DNA from: Rhodoferax sp.
GTDB taxonomy: Bacteria; Pseudomonadota; Gammaproteobacteria; Burkholderiales; Burkholderiaceae_C
DNA length: 64,000 bases
Reading direction: 5' to 3'
NCBI RefSeq assembly: GCF_018780565.1
Contig: NZ_JADMJN010000002.1
Location: 62,001-126,000, forward strand
The position numbers and the translations under genes are program-made. Shown piece by piece: positions 53,552 to 60,999 of the stretch. The notes under the pieces were generated by a model. That model did not search any database, was not told the origin of the DNA, and saw nothing but the letters and a program-made list of their open reading frames with translations. Within the stretch, counting starts at the first letter, position 1. Each line of letters begins with the position of its first letter.

Positions 53552-54318
53552 AGGCGGGTGAAGCGGCGTATGGCCGCAAAGGATAAGCGATAGGGCAGGA
53601 GTTGCAGGAGCTTCATCCAGAAGGAAAATCGCTTGGGGAAATGAATCTCAAACTCACCGCGCGACCAGCCACCCAGAATTTCCTGTGCCGCCTGTTCCGG
53701 GCTGATCAGGGCCGGCATGGCGAACTGGTTTTGAGCCGTCAGCGGCGTGTCGACGAAGCCCGGCGAGATCAGTGACACGCCGATATGGGCGTCGCGCAGG
53801 TCCAGGTAAAGTGTTTCGGCCAGATTGACCAAGGCGGCCTTGGTCGGGCCGTAGGCCAGGCTTTTGGGCAGCCCGCGGTAGCCTGCCACACTGCCCACCA
53901 GGCTGATGTGGCCGGCGCTGCGCGCCAAAAAGTAAGGCAGTACAGCATCCAGCACATGCAGTGCGCCCACATAGTTGACCTGAACGTGGCGCAGCATATC
54001 CGCCAGATCCATCTTCGGCGCTGTCATTTCCCGGTAATGCCCGGCGCAGTACATCACGCAGTCCAGTGCGCCCGAGCTGACAATGCTGTGGACCGCATCC
54101 TTGACGGCCTGTGCGTCGCCGGCGTCCAGCGGCATCGCGCGTGCGCCAGGGTGCAGGGCAGCGAAGGCCTCCAGCGCGTCGGTGTTGCGGGCGGACACAA
54201 TCACCGAAGCGCCGTGCGCATGCAGGGCCGATGCCGTGGCGCGCCCGATGCCGCTGGATGCCCCGATCAGCCACACGGTGCGGCCGCGCCAGTCGGTGAT
54301 CGGCGGGTTCAGCGACAT
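53548..54318 (-). CDS. Short-chain dehydrogenase/reductase
   Basis: A 256-residue Rossmann-fold oxidoreductase. VWLIGASSGIGRATASAL binds the nucleotide; the catalytic Ser is in LVGSVAGYRG, and YGPTKAALVNLAE is the Y-x-x-x-K motif. A hydrophobic C-terminal segment (FSFWMKLLQLLPYRLSFAA) suggests membrane contact, fitting a lipid substrate. Overlaps the SnoaL-like gene by four bases and is two bases from the DUF3833 gene. Confidence 0.93.
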   Translation of the reverse strand: MSLNPPITDWRGRTVWLIGASSGIGRATASALHAHGASVIVSARNTDALEAFAALHPGARAMPLDAGDAQAVKDAVHSIVSSGALDCVMYCAGHYREMTAPKMDLADMLRHVQVNYVGALHVLDAVLPYFLARSAGHISLVGSVAGYRGLPKSLAYGPTKAALVNLAETLYLDLRDAHIGVSLISPGFVDTPLTAQNQFAMPALISPEQAAQEILGGWSRGEFEIHFPKRFSFWMKLLQLLPYRLSFAAIRRFTRL

Positions 54319-54320
54319 GC

Positions 54321-54866
54321 TTATCGCTTGGTGAAGGACAGCGTCACTTCACCCAGTCGCACGCCGAACTTGGACATGGTGGCTTTGTTCAGCATCACCT
54401 TGTCGTTCACCAGGTACATCCAGTCGTCAAACTGCACCTCGTAGACGCGGCCATCCACGGGCAGGGCCATGGTGTAAGTCCAGTTGAAGGCATTGCCGCT
54501 TTGCTGGCCGAAGGCGTTGCCCACCACGTCATCCGCGCTGCCGCTGTACTTGCCATCGGCCAGTTTTCGCAGGCGCCAGACCCGCCTTTGCTGCGTGCCA
54601 TCGGAGTAGGTGAAAGCCTCATTCAACAGGCCCTCGTTGCCTTGCCAGCTGCATGTCATCACCACGACAAAGCGTTTCACCACCTGACCGGAGCGGTCCG
54701 TGAACAGGCCGTAGGCATCGAGCGTGCCGTTGAAGTAGTCCTGCAGTTCCAGCACCGGCTTCTCGCGCGCGTAGTCATCAAGTTTTTGCGAGCCGCAGCC
54801 GCTCAGCGCAGCGACCGAGGCGAGCAAGGCCAGAGCGCCTCGATTCAGAAGTTGACGTCGTTTCAT
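54321..54866 (-). CDS. DUF3833 family lipoprotein
   Basis: A 181-residue protein. ATG 54866 gives MKRRQLLNRGALALLASVAALSGC split as a basic start, a hydrophobic core and a lipobox (ALSGC), so it is an envelope lipoprotein. The mature part has YFNGTLDAYGLFTDRSGQVV, MTCSWQGNEGLLNE and FDDWMYLVNDKVMLN, typical of DUF3833. The open frame extends far upstream through the MFS gene, but that part is antisense-like noise. It overlaps the MFS gene by four bases. DUF3833 proteins regularly accompany cfa and FAD-oxidoreductase genes; the function is unknown. Confidence 0.92.
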   Translation of the reverse strand: MKRRQLLNRGALALLASVAALSGCGSQKLDDYAREKPVLELQDYFNGTLDAYGLFTDRSGQVVKRFVVVMTCSWQGNEGLLNEAFTYSDGTQQRRVWRLRKLADGKYSGSADDVVGNAFGQQSGNAFNWTYTMALPVDGRVYEVQFDDWMYLVNDKVMLNKATMSKFGVRLGEVTLSFTKR

Positions 54867-56149
54867 GGTGCTCGCAGTCTTTGGGCGGGTTGAATGATGA
54901 GGGTGTAGAGCGCCAGGGCCGCGCCCGCCTTGAGCAGGCAGGGCAACAGGCAGTAAGCCGTCGTCAGGGCGGACAGGGCCTGCGCATCGCGCGCGCCAGG
55001 GGCGTAGCCGAAAAGGCTCAGCAAGGGCAGCGCCAGACCGGCGGCCAAGGCCAGATTGAGTTTGGTAGCTAGGCTCCACCAGCCAAAGTAGGCACCCTCT
55101 GCGCGGCCATGGTCGGCCGCATGGACGATCACGCCAGCCAGCATGGCGCCGGGCAAGGCCAGGTCGCTGCCCAGGGCCACACCGGACAAGGCGCACACCA
55201 CGAGGAAGGCCGCAGTGTCGTTGGCGCCCAGTTGCATGGCCCACAGGAAGACGCTGATCGACAGGAGCATGCCGATGAGCCAGCAGCGTGCCAGCCCCCA
55301 GCGCCGCACGCCTTGCAGCCACAGGGGAATCGACAGCGCACCACAGACAAAGTAGCAGCCCAGAAAGGCAGGCTCCATCACGGCGGGCGCCTGCAGCCGG
55401 TCTTGCACGAAGAACAACACCAGCGTGGCCGGTATTGCACTGGCGATGCCGTTGAGCATGAACACGGCTAGCAAGCGCCGGAAGGCCTGGTTGTGCCACG
55501 GACGCCAGGTGCTGTGGGTCGGATCTGCGGCACCTGCCTGGCCACCAGAGAAGGGAGCGGGCGTCAAGGCGCGCGTCCACGCCAGCCAGCCGACCACCAG
55601 GCTGAGCACAAACAGCCCCAGCATGGCGGGCAGGCCCAGCACGGAGGGTGTCACCGCAGCCAGGATCACGCCCATCAGACCCAGGCCCTCGCGCCATGCC
55701 ACAACGCGGCTGCGTTGCAACTCGTTGCCGCCCAGTCGTGCGCCCCACGATTGATGCGCAATGGTCAATGCACTGTAGGCCGCATAGGTCACCACCAGCA
55801 AGGCCGTGGCGACGACCAGCAGCGTTTGCGGGTCACGTGTGGGCGGCGAGAAAAGCAGTACAAAGCCCAGCCCCAGGACCAGGCCTGCACCTGCGCCAAA
55901 TGTCAGCACGGCGCGCCGGGATCGCCGGAACAGCTTGTCGCAAACGCGCCCCAGCAAGGGGTCAATGAGGGCATCGAACAGTCTGGCGCCGAGCAACACG
56001 GCACCCAGGGCTGCCAGCGGCACACCAAACTCCCGGGCGTACAGATTGGGCAGCATCACATACAGGGGCAGGGCGCAGAAGGCCAGCGGAAAGCCCAGCA
56101 GGCCATAGCGCAGTCCCTCCAGGGTGGTCCATGGGGTGGGTGAATTCAT
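54863..56149 (-). CDS. MFS transporter (glycoside-pentoside-hexuronide-like)
   Basis: A 428-residue inner-membrane protein with about twelve hydrophobic segments. LFDALIDPLLGRVCDK and LTIAHQSWGARLGG resemble the MelB/GPH branch of the MFS. In this operon context it more likely moves a lipid or lipid precursor than a sugar, which is inference. It overlaps the DUF3833 gene by four bases and follows the chalcone-isomerase-like gene after 18 bases. Confidence 0.9.
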   Translation of the reverse strand: MNSPTPWTTLEGLRYGLLGFPLAFCALPLYVMLPNLYAREFGVPLAALGAVLLGARLFDALIDPLLGRVCDKLFRRSRRAVLTFGAGAGLVLGLGFVLLFSPPTRDPQTLLVVATALLVVTYAAYSALTIAHQSWGARLGGNELQRSRVVAWREGLGLMGVILAAVTPSVLGLPAMLGLFVLSLVVGWLAWTRALTPAPFSGGQAGAADPTHSTWRPWHNQAFRRLLAVFMLNGIASAIPATLVLFFVQDRLQAPAVMEPAFLGCYFVCGALSIPLWLQGVRRWGLARCWLIGMLLSISVFLWAMQLGANDTAAFLVVCALSGVALGSDLALPGAMLAGVIVHAADHGRAEGAYFGWWSLATKLNLALAAGLALPLLSLFGYAPGARDAQALSALTTAYCLLPCLLKAGAALALYTLIIQPAQRLRAP

Positions 56150-56167
56150 GCGCGAGTGCCGATCCGC

Positions 56168-56716
56168 TCAGGGCTGCAACAGGGCCAACAGCGCCTGACG
56201 CATCCCGGGCTCGGAGGTCAGGGGCGAGAGCCAGATGCCGAAGAACAGCCGTGCCAACTCAGGGTCGCGGATGCTGGCACCGGCCTGTCCGTTGACAAGA
56301 AACTGAAGGCCCAGGCCAGGGGTATGCACCCCCGTGATCCGGTCGCCGGTTTTGACGTCGGGCAAGGCGGCCTTCAGTTGCGCGGTCCAGACCGCCTCCT
56401 TGCTGTCGCCAAGCTCGGCCTGGCGGCGCATTTCGCTGATGCTGCGTTTGGCGATGGCGTCGCCGCTCAGGTTGCGCAGATAGGCCAATTCCAGTGCGAA
56501 GCGGTGACTGGCATAGTCGCCGGCCTTGAAGCCGGGGGCAACCCACAAGCTTGCGTTGTAGACCTCCAGGCCCCATACCGTCAGCTTGGCGCGTCCCGCA
56601 AGTTCCGCCATGGGCAAGGATGCGCGCAACTCCACAGGGAGGGTGCTGGCCCCTCCGTGTGAATGAAATAGGCCCATGGCCAGCGTCAATATTGCGCTGG
56701 AAGCTATGTTTTTCAT
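56168..56716 (-). CDS. Chalcone-isomerase-like periplasmic protein
   Basis: A 182-residue protein with a signal peptide (SSAILTLAMGLFHSHGGAS). The mature part matches the chalcone isomerase-like family (KLTVWGLEVYNASLWVAPGF, ALELAYLRNLSGDAIAKRS, DRITGVHTPGLGLQFLVNG). In bacteria these proteins bind fatty acids or act in the envelope without known catalysis. Its ATG lies inside a GCTAT-N7-ATAGC palindrome and overlaps the cfa stop by four bases. Confidence 0.9.
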   Translation of the reverse strand: MKNIASSAILTLAMGLFHSHGGASTLPVELRASLPMAELAGRAKLTVWGLEVYNASLWVAPGFKAGDYASHRFALELAYLRNLSGDAIAKRSISEMRRQAELGDSKEAVWTAQLKAALPDVKTGDRITGVHTPGLGLQFLVNGQAGASIRDPELARLFFGIWLSPLTSEPGMRQALLALLQP

Positions 56717-56719
56717 AGC
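56703..56719. repeat. GCTAT-N7-ATAGC dispersed palindrome, copy 4
   Basis: GCTAT (56703-56707) and ATAGC (56715-56719) with seven bases between; it spans the junction of cfa and the chalcone-isomerase-like gene, including the start codon of the latter (56714-56716). A hairpin there could occlude initiation. Confidence 0.6.
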
Positions 56720-57954
56720 GGCGGTTTAACCAGTGTGAATTGCACCAGATCAATGTCTCCGGCGTCAAACGCGGCTTCGCAGTAGCACAGGTAAAACTCC
56801 CAGATGCGCATGAAGCGTTCATCGAAGCCCAGTGCGCTCACCTCTGCACGTCGCTGCACAAAAGCAGCGCGCCAGCGTCGCAGCGTCTCCGCGTAGTCCG
56901 CGCCAAAGGTAAACTCGTCCTCGACCTGCAAGCCGGCGGCCGCGGCCTGGCGGCGGAACTCGGCCGGGCAGGGCAGGCAACCGCCCGGAAAGATGTACTG
57001 CTGGATGAAATCGGTGGACTGGATGTAGCGGGCAAACAGGGCGTCATCAATCACGATGCTCTGGATGCAGGCGCGTCCGCCCGGCTTGAGCAGGCGTGCC
57101 ACGGTCTGAAAGTACTGCGGCCAGTAGGCGCGGCCCACGGCCTCGACCATTTCAATCGAGCAGATCGCATCAAAAGGCGGGTCCTGGATGTCCCGGTAGT
57201 CCTGAAGGCGCAAATCTGTTGGGTGTACCTTGCCGGCGGCAACACCCAAGCGCTTCATGCGGGCATTGGCATAGGCCAGTTGCTCGTGGCTCAGGGTGAC
57301 GCCGACGATCGATGCGTCGAAATGGGTGTGGGTCTGCTCCGCCAGGGCGCCCCAGCCACAGCCGATTTCCAGCACCCGGTCGCCCGGCTTGACCCGTGCC
57401 ATCCGCAACGCGCGCCGGACCTTGGCATTCTGGGCGTCCTGCATGGGCTGGGTGCGGTCACCCTCGAACCAGGCCGACGAATAGTTCATCGTGTCGTCCA
57501 GCCAGAGCTGGTAGAACGCATTGCCCAGGTCGTAGTGCGCATGGATGTTCTTGCGGCTGTTGGCGCGGCTGTTGTGGTTGAGCAGGTGCTTGATGCGGTA
57601 CAGCAGCCGTCCGGCCCAGGTGCCAAAAATCACTTCGTCCATTTCACGGCGGTTGGCCGCAAATACCTTGAGCAGCTCCGTCAGGTTGGGCGTGCTCCAG
57701 TCGCCGGCAATGTAGCTCTCCGCAAAGCCGATGTCGCCGGACTTGAGCGCCGCCGCAAAAACGTTCCAGTTGCGCATCATGAGCGAGGCGGTGAGGTTGG
57801 GGTGCCCGTGTTCGCCAAAGCGCTGCACCGAGCCGTCGGGCAAGTGCAGGGTCAAGGCGCCATGGCGCAGGCGCTGCAGCAGTCGCAGGGCCGTGCGCGC
57901 ACTGGCCGGGGCGTTGCGCGGAAATGACAATGGGGCGGCGGTGGCGGTGTTCAT
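56713..57954 (-). CDS. cfa: Cyclopropane-fatty-acyl-phospholipid synthase family methyltransferase
   Basis: A 413-residue SAM-dependent methyltransferase acting on unsaturated acyl chains of membrane phospholipids. VLEIGCGWGALAEQ is the SAM motif; YDLGNAFYQLWLDDTMNYSS, SIEMVEAVGRAYWPQYF and YIFPGGCLPCP are Cfa signatures. The N-terminal extension of about 120 residues fits the longer proteobacterial form. Some relatives in similar operons make 11-methyl or furan fatty acids rather than cyclopropanes, so the product is open. It follows the DUF1365 gene by 47 bases. Confidence 0.94.
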   Translation of the reverse strand: MNTATAAPLSFPRNAPASARTALRLLQRLRHGALTLHLPDGSVQRFGEHGHPNLTASLMMRNWNVFAAALKSGDIGFAESYIAGDWSTPNLTELLKVFAANRREMDEVIFGTWAGRLLYRIKHLLNHNSRANSRKNIHAHYDLGNAFYQLWLDDTMNYSSAWFEGDRTQPMQDAQNAKVRRALRMARVKPGDRVLEIGCGWGALAEQTHTHFDASIVGVTLSHEQLAYANARMKRLGVAAGKVHPTDLRLQDYRDIQDPPFDAICSIEMVEAVGRAYWPQYFQTVARLLKPGGRACIQSIVIDDALFARYIQSTDFIQQYIFPGGCLPCPAEFRRQAAAAGLQVEDEFTFGADYAETLRRWRAAFVQRRAEVSALGFDERFMRIWEFYLCYCEAAFDAGDIDLVQFTLVKPPL

Positions 57955-58001
57955 GATCGGATCAAGCCAGTAACGTGAAGGAGAGGTTTCAGCGGTCTTG
58001 C

Positions 58002-58793
58002 CTAGCGCGTCACAAACGCGTCGGGCGTGTCAGGTTTGCGGTGAAACCTGACCTTTTTGAGCCACAGGCGCGCGGCCTGCAAGTGAATATGGAAAACCAC
58101 ACCCAGCGTCATCGCGGGGTAGCGCCACAAGGCTTTGCGCAGCGCCGCACGGGTGATCGGCTCCAGCGTGCCGCTGACACTGGTCTGCAACAGCGGGCCG
58201 GTCGCATCGTCATGGTCAATGCGGACCACGGTTTTGTCACGGCCGTCACGCAGACTGCGCATGAAGCGAAACCGGTAGCCGCCCTCGACCTGGCAAAAGG
58301 GCGATACGTGAAACACCTTGGGCGCGGTCAATTCCACGCCCCAGCGAGGTGCGTCGAGCAGGTAGCAATGGCGCTCGCCAAAAGTGTTGTTGACTTCCAC
58401 CACAATCGCGCGCAGCGCACCGCCCTGGTCGTTGGCCGCCCGGTGGCAGTACCAGAAGCTCACGGGCTTGAAGGTGTAGCCCAGCACGCGCGGGTAGCAG
58501 TGCAGCCAGACTTCGCCGCAGGCGTCGTCAATGCCTTCGCTGGCCAGCAGTTCGTCGATCCAGGCCAGCGCGCCACCCTGCTGCGGCGTGCGGCCATCGC
58601 CATGATCGCGGTCGAAAAAACTGATCGCCCCCGCGCGGTTGATGGCCAGTGGGCCACGGCGTACCTGCGGGTCCTGCTGCAGCGTGCGCAGGGGCAGCAT
58701 CAGGAAGTAGGTCGGGTAGGCAAAGGCGTTGCGCAACGGCGCCAGGCGGGTGTGGCGCACCTGTCCGAAGCCGATCAGGGGTGTGTTGATCAT
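58002..58793 (-). CDS. DUF1365 family protein
   Basis: A 263-residue protein of DUF1365 (VRHTRLAPLRNAFAYPTYFL, LLASEGIDDACGEVWLHCYP, GYTFKPVSFWYCHR, EVNNTFGERHCYLL). ATG 58793 overlaps the stop of the FAD oxidoreductase gene (ATGA); a TTG two codons earlier is an alternative. DUF1365 is nearly always encoded between an FAD-dependent oxidoreductase and a Cfa-type methyltransferase, as here, and is assumed to take part in the same fatty-acid modification. Its biochemical role is not known to me. Confidence 0.93.
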   Translation of the reverse strand: MINTPLIGFGQVRHTRLAPLRNAFAYPTYFLMLPLRTLQQDPQVRRGPLAINRAGAISFFDRDHGDGRTPQQGGALAWIDELLASEGIDDACGEVWLHCYPRVLGYTFKPVSFWYCHRAANDQGGALRAIVVEVNNTFGERHCYLLDAPRWGVELTAPKVFHVSPFCQVEGGYRFRFMRSLRDGRDKTVVRIDHDDATGPLLQTSVSGTLEPITRAALRKALWRYPAMTLGVVFHIHLQAARLWLKKVRFHRKPDTPDAFVTR

Positions 58794-60112
58794 GCGCAAA
58801 CCTTTTGAGCCTGTCGCCTCTCACCCAGCAGTCTCTGGGCTGCTCCCCGGCCCGCTTTCAGACCATCTTCGTGAAATCCGTAGCCCATCCAGGCGCCGCA
58901 GTAGTAGGTGTCTTGCTGGCCCTGCAGTTCGGGCATTTGCCCCTGCGCCTGGAGGGCTGCCTGGTCAAACACCGGATGGTCGTAGGCGTACTCACCCAGA
59001 ATGTGACGCTTGGCGATGGGACGTATCGGGTTGAGCGACACCACAACGGCTTGTTGCCACGGCAGGGGCTGCAGGCGATTGATCAGGTAGTGCAGACAGA
59101 CTTCGGAGGAGGTCGCCGTGGTGGGCGCCGCGCGTTCGTAGTTCCAGGCCGCCCAGGCTGCTTTGCGTTGCGGCAGAACCCCGCTGTCCGTGTGCAGCAC
59201 CGCGCGGTTGGCGTGGTACTTGATGGCGCCCAGTGTCCTGGCCTCCAGCGCTGATGGCTTGCTGAGCATGGCCAGAGCCTGGTCGGGATGGGTGGCAATG
59301 ATGACCTTGTCGAAATATTCGCTGCCCTGGTCGGTGGTGATGCGAACCTCTGCACCCACGCCTGGCGTCTCGCCGCTGCGTTCGATCAGGCGCACCGGCG
59401 CGTTCAGGCGTTTGTCGCTGATCTTCGCCATGATTTTCTCGACATAGTGTTTGGCACCGCCGCGCACGGTCCACCACTGGGGCCGGTTGCTGATCTGGAT
59501 CAGTCCATGGTTGTGGCAAAAGCGGATCATGGTGGAGACGGGGAAGCGCAGCATCTGCTCGGTCGGGCAGCTCCAGATGCAGGCCATCATGGGCATGAAG
59601 TACCAGTCGCAAAACTCCTTGCTGAAACGCTGCTCCCGCAGGAAATCACCCAAGGACTGCGTCATTTCTCCCTCGGTGCCACCCAGGGCGATGCGGGTGG
59701 TCAGCTTGTTGAAGCGCAGCAGGTCGCGCAGCATTTTCAAAAAGCGCGGATTGAGCAGGTTGCGGCGCTGCGTAAACAAGGTGTTGAGATTGCTGCCGCT
59801 CCACTCCAGTGCCTGTCCCGCGCGTGCGCTGTGGGCCTGGACCGAAAACGACATGTCCGACTTGGCGGTGCTCACATCCAGCTCGGCAAGCAGTCCGATC
59901 AGAAGAGGGTAGGTGCGCTCGTTCAGGACCAGGAAGCCGGTGTCCACCCCATGCGTCACATTGCCTTGGGGTGTGGGCAGGGTCACATCCACCGTGTGTG
60001 TGTGGCCACCGAAATAGCTGCCGGCTTCAAAAAGCGTCAGGTCGGCTTTGCCTGTCAATGTGTGGGCTGCGGCCAGGCCGGAGATGCCTGTGCCGATGAT
60101 GGCGACCTTCAT
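58790..60112 (-). CDS. NAD(P)/FAD-dependent amine-oxidase-like oxidoreductase
   Basis: A 440-residue flavoprotein with the dinucleotide motif IGTGISGLAAAHTL at the N terminus, EAGSYFGGHTHTVDV (typical of this subgroup), GVDTGFLVLNERTYP, and YYCGAWMGYGFHEDG binding FAD near the C terminus. It probably oxidises an acyl chain together with the Cfa-like methyltransferase. AGGA lies seven bases before the ATG. First gene of the eight-gene operon; its promoter lies in the 122 bp shared with the tetR gene. Confidence 0.93.
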   Translation of the reverse strand: MKVAIIGTGISGLAAAHTLTGKADLTLFEAGSYFGGHTHTVDVTLPTPQGNVTHGVDTGFLVLNERTYPLLIGLLAELDVSTAKSDMSFSVQAHSARAGQALEWSGSNLNTLFTQRRNLLNPRFLKMLRDLLRFNKLTTRIALGGTEGEMTQSLGDFLREQRFSKEFCDWYFMPMMACIWSCPTEQMLRFPVSTMIRFCHNHGLIQISNRPQWWTVRGGAKHYVEKIMAKISDKRLNAPVRLIERSGETPGVGAEVRITTDQGSEYFDKVIIATHPDQALAMLSKPSALEARTLGAIKYHANRAVLHTDSGVLPQRKAAWAAWNYERAAPTTATSSEVCLHYLINRLQPLPWQQAVVVSLNPIRPIAKRHILGEYAYDHPVFDQAALQAQGQMPELQGQQDTYYCGAWMGYGFHEDGLKAGRGAAQRLLGERRQAQKVCA

Positions 60113-60157
60113 GTTGGATCCTGCGATTAAAACTTGCTTAGCTTTTTAAATACTGAT

Positions 60158-60175
60158 TGGTAATTATTCTAACCA
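60158..60175. promoter_or_regulatory. Candidate TetR operator
   Basis: TGGTAA (60158-60163) and a facing TAACCA (60170-60175) form an imperfect 18-bp palindrome in the A+T-rich gap between the divergent FAD-oxidoreductase operon and the tetR gene. Position and size suit a TetR dimer that represses both directions; the match is by eye. Confidence 0.4.
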
Positions 60176-60234
60176 TAAAGTATTTATTTGTCCTTGTCGT
60201 TTATTTTTTCCTCGAAACTGGCTAGAATCAAGCC

Positions 60235-60861
60235 ATGGTCACTAGCAAGGTCGTTAAAGTTTCATTCAAGGAGCAGATGCTTCAGGCGCGTGAAGACGCC
60301 ATCATCCGGGCGGTCAACCACCTGCTGGCGGAAAAGGGCTTTGATGCCATGACCGTGGATGAGGTGGCCGCTGACGTGGGCATTGCCAAGGCCAGCCTGT
60401 ACAAGCACTTTCCCAGCAAGGAAGATCTGGCCGCCGCCGCCATGGTCTCGGTCATGCGCCGTGCACAGGCCTTCCTGCTTTCCCTGCCGCAGGCCGCTGC
60501 ACCGATCGAGAACCTGCGCGCGACCGTGGCCTGGACCATGAGCTTGAAACTGGCGGGTGAAATGCCGTCGCTGCCCAGCCAGAATTCCAGCCTGCGCGCC
60601 ACCCTGATGGGCAACAAGGACTATATGGACGGCTTGATGGAAGTCAGTGACCGTCTGGGGGCCTGGATCGAGGCCGCGCAAGCCCAGGGCGCGCTCAATC
60701 CCAAACTTCCGGCGATTGCGGTGCTCTACACCATCTTTGCGCGGGCCTGTGACCCCGTGCTGGAGTTCCTGAAAATGGGCCAACTGCACACCGATGACGA
60801 GATCATTGAACTGGTGCTGAGCACCTGTTTTGATGGTCTCAGCGCGCGCGCTGTCGCATAG
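60235..60861 (+). CDS. TetR/AcrR family transcriptional regulator
   Basis: A 208-residue repressor. Residues about 10-65 form the TetR helix-turn-helix (IIRAVNHLLAEKGFDAMTVD, DVGIAKASLYKHFPSKEDL), followed by an all-helical ligand domain. It is divergent from the eight-gene lipid operon and is its likely regulator. A TAGAAT hexamer at 60223-60228 would place the transcript start at about the ATG, so the mRNA may be leaderless; no ribosome site is visible. Confidence 0.92.
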   Translation: MVTSKVVKVSFKEQMLQAREDAIIRAVNHLLAEKGFDAMTVDEVAADVGIAKASLYKHFPSKEDLAAAAMVSVMRRAQAFLLSLPQAAAPIENLRATVAWTMSLKLAGEMPSLPSQNSSLRATLMGNKDYMDGLMEVSDRLGAWIEAAQAQGALNPKLPAIAVLYTIFARACDPVLEFLKMGQLHTDDEIIELVLSTCFDGLSARAVA

Positions 60862-60999
60862 GGCCATTCCTCGCGGTAATGGGCCTCCCGATGGCCCCGG
60901 TCTGGTCCATGATGGGTGGATGCTGCTATCCTAGCGCTGCGACAGTTCACGCAAGCGCTGTCGCCTCCAAGGAAATCCCACCTGCGTTGAAAAACCGGC

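Noticed and set aside
54867..55748. N-terminal extension of the DUF3833 lipoprotein
   Set aside because: The frame is open through the MFS gene, but the basic start, hydrophobic core and lipobox right after ATG 54866 define the real N terminus.
60113..60234. RpoE-ChrR type promoter for the lipid operon
   Set aside because: I could not find the TGATC and TAAG-like hexamers at the required spacing on the minus strand.
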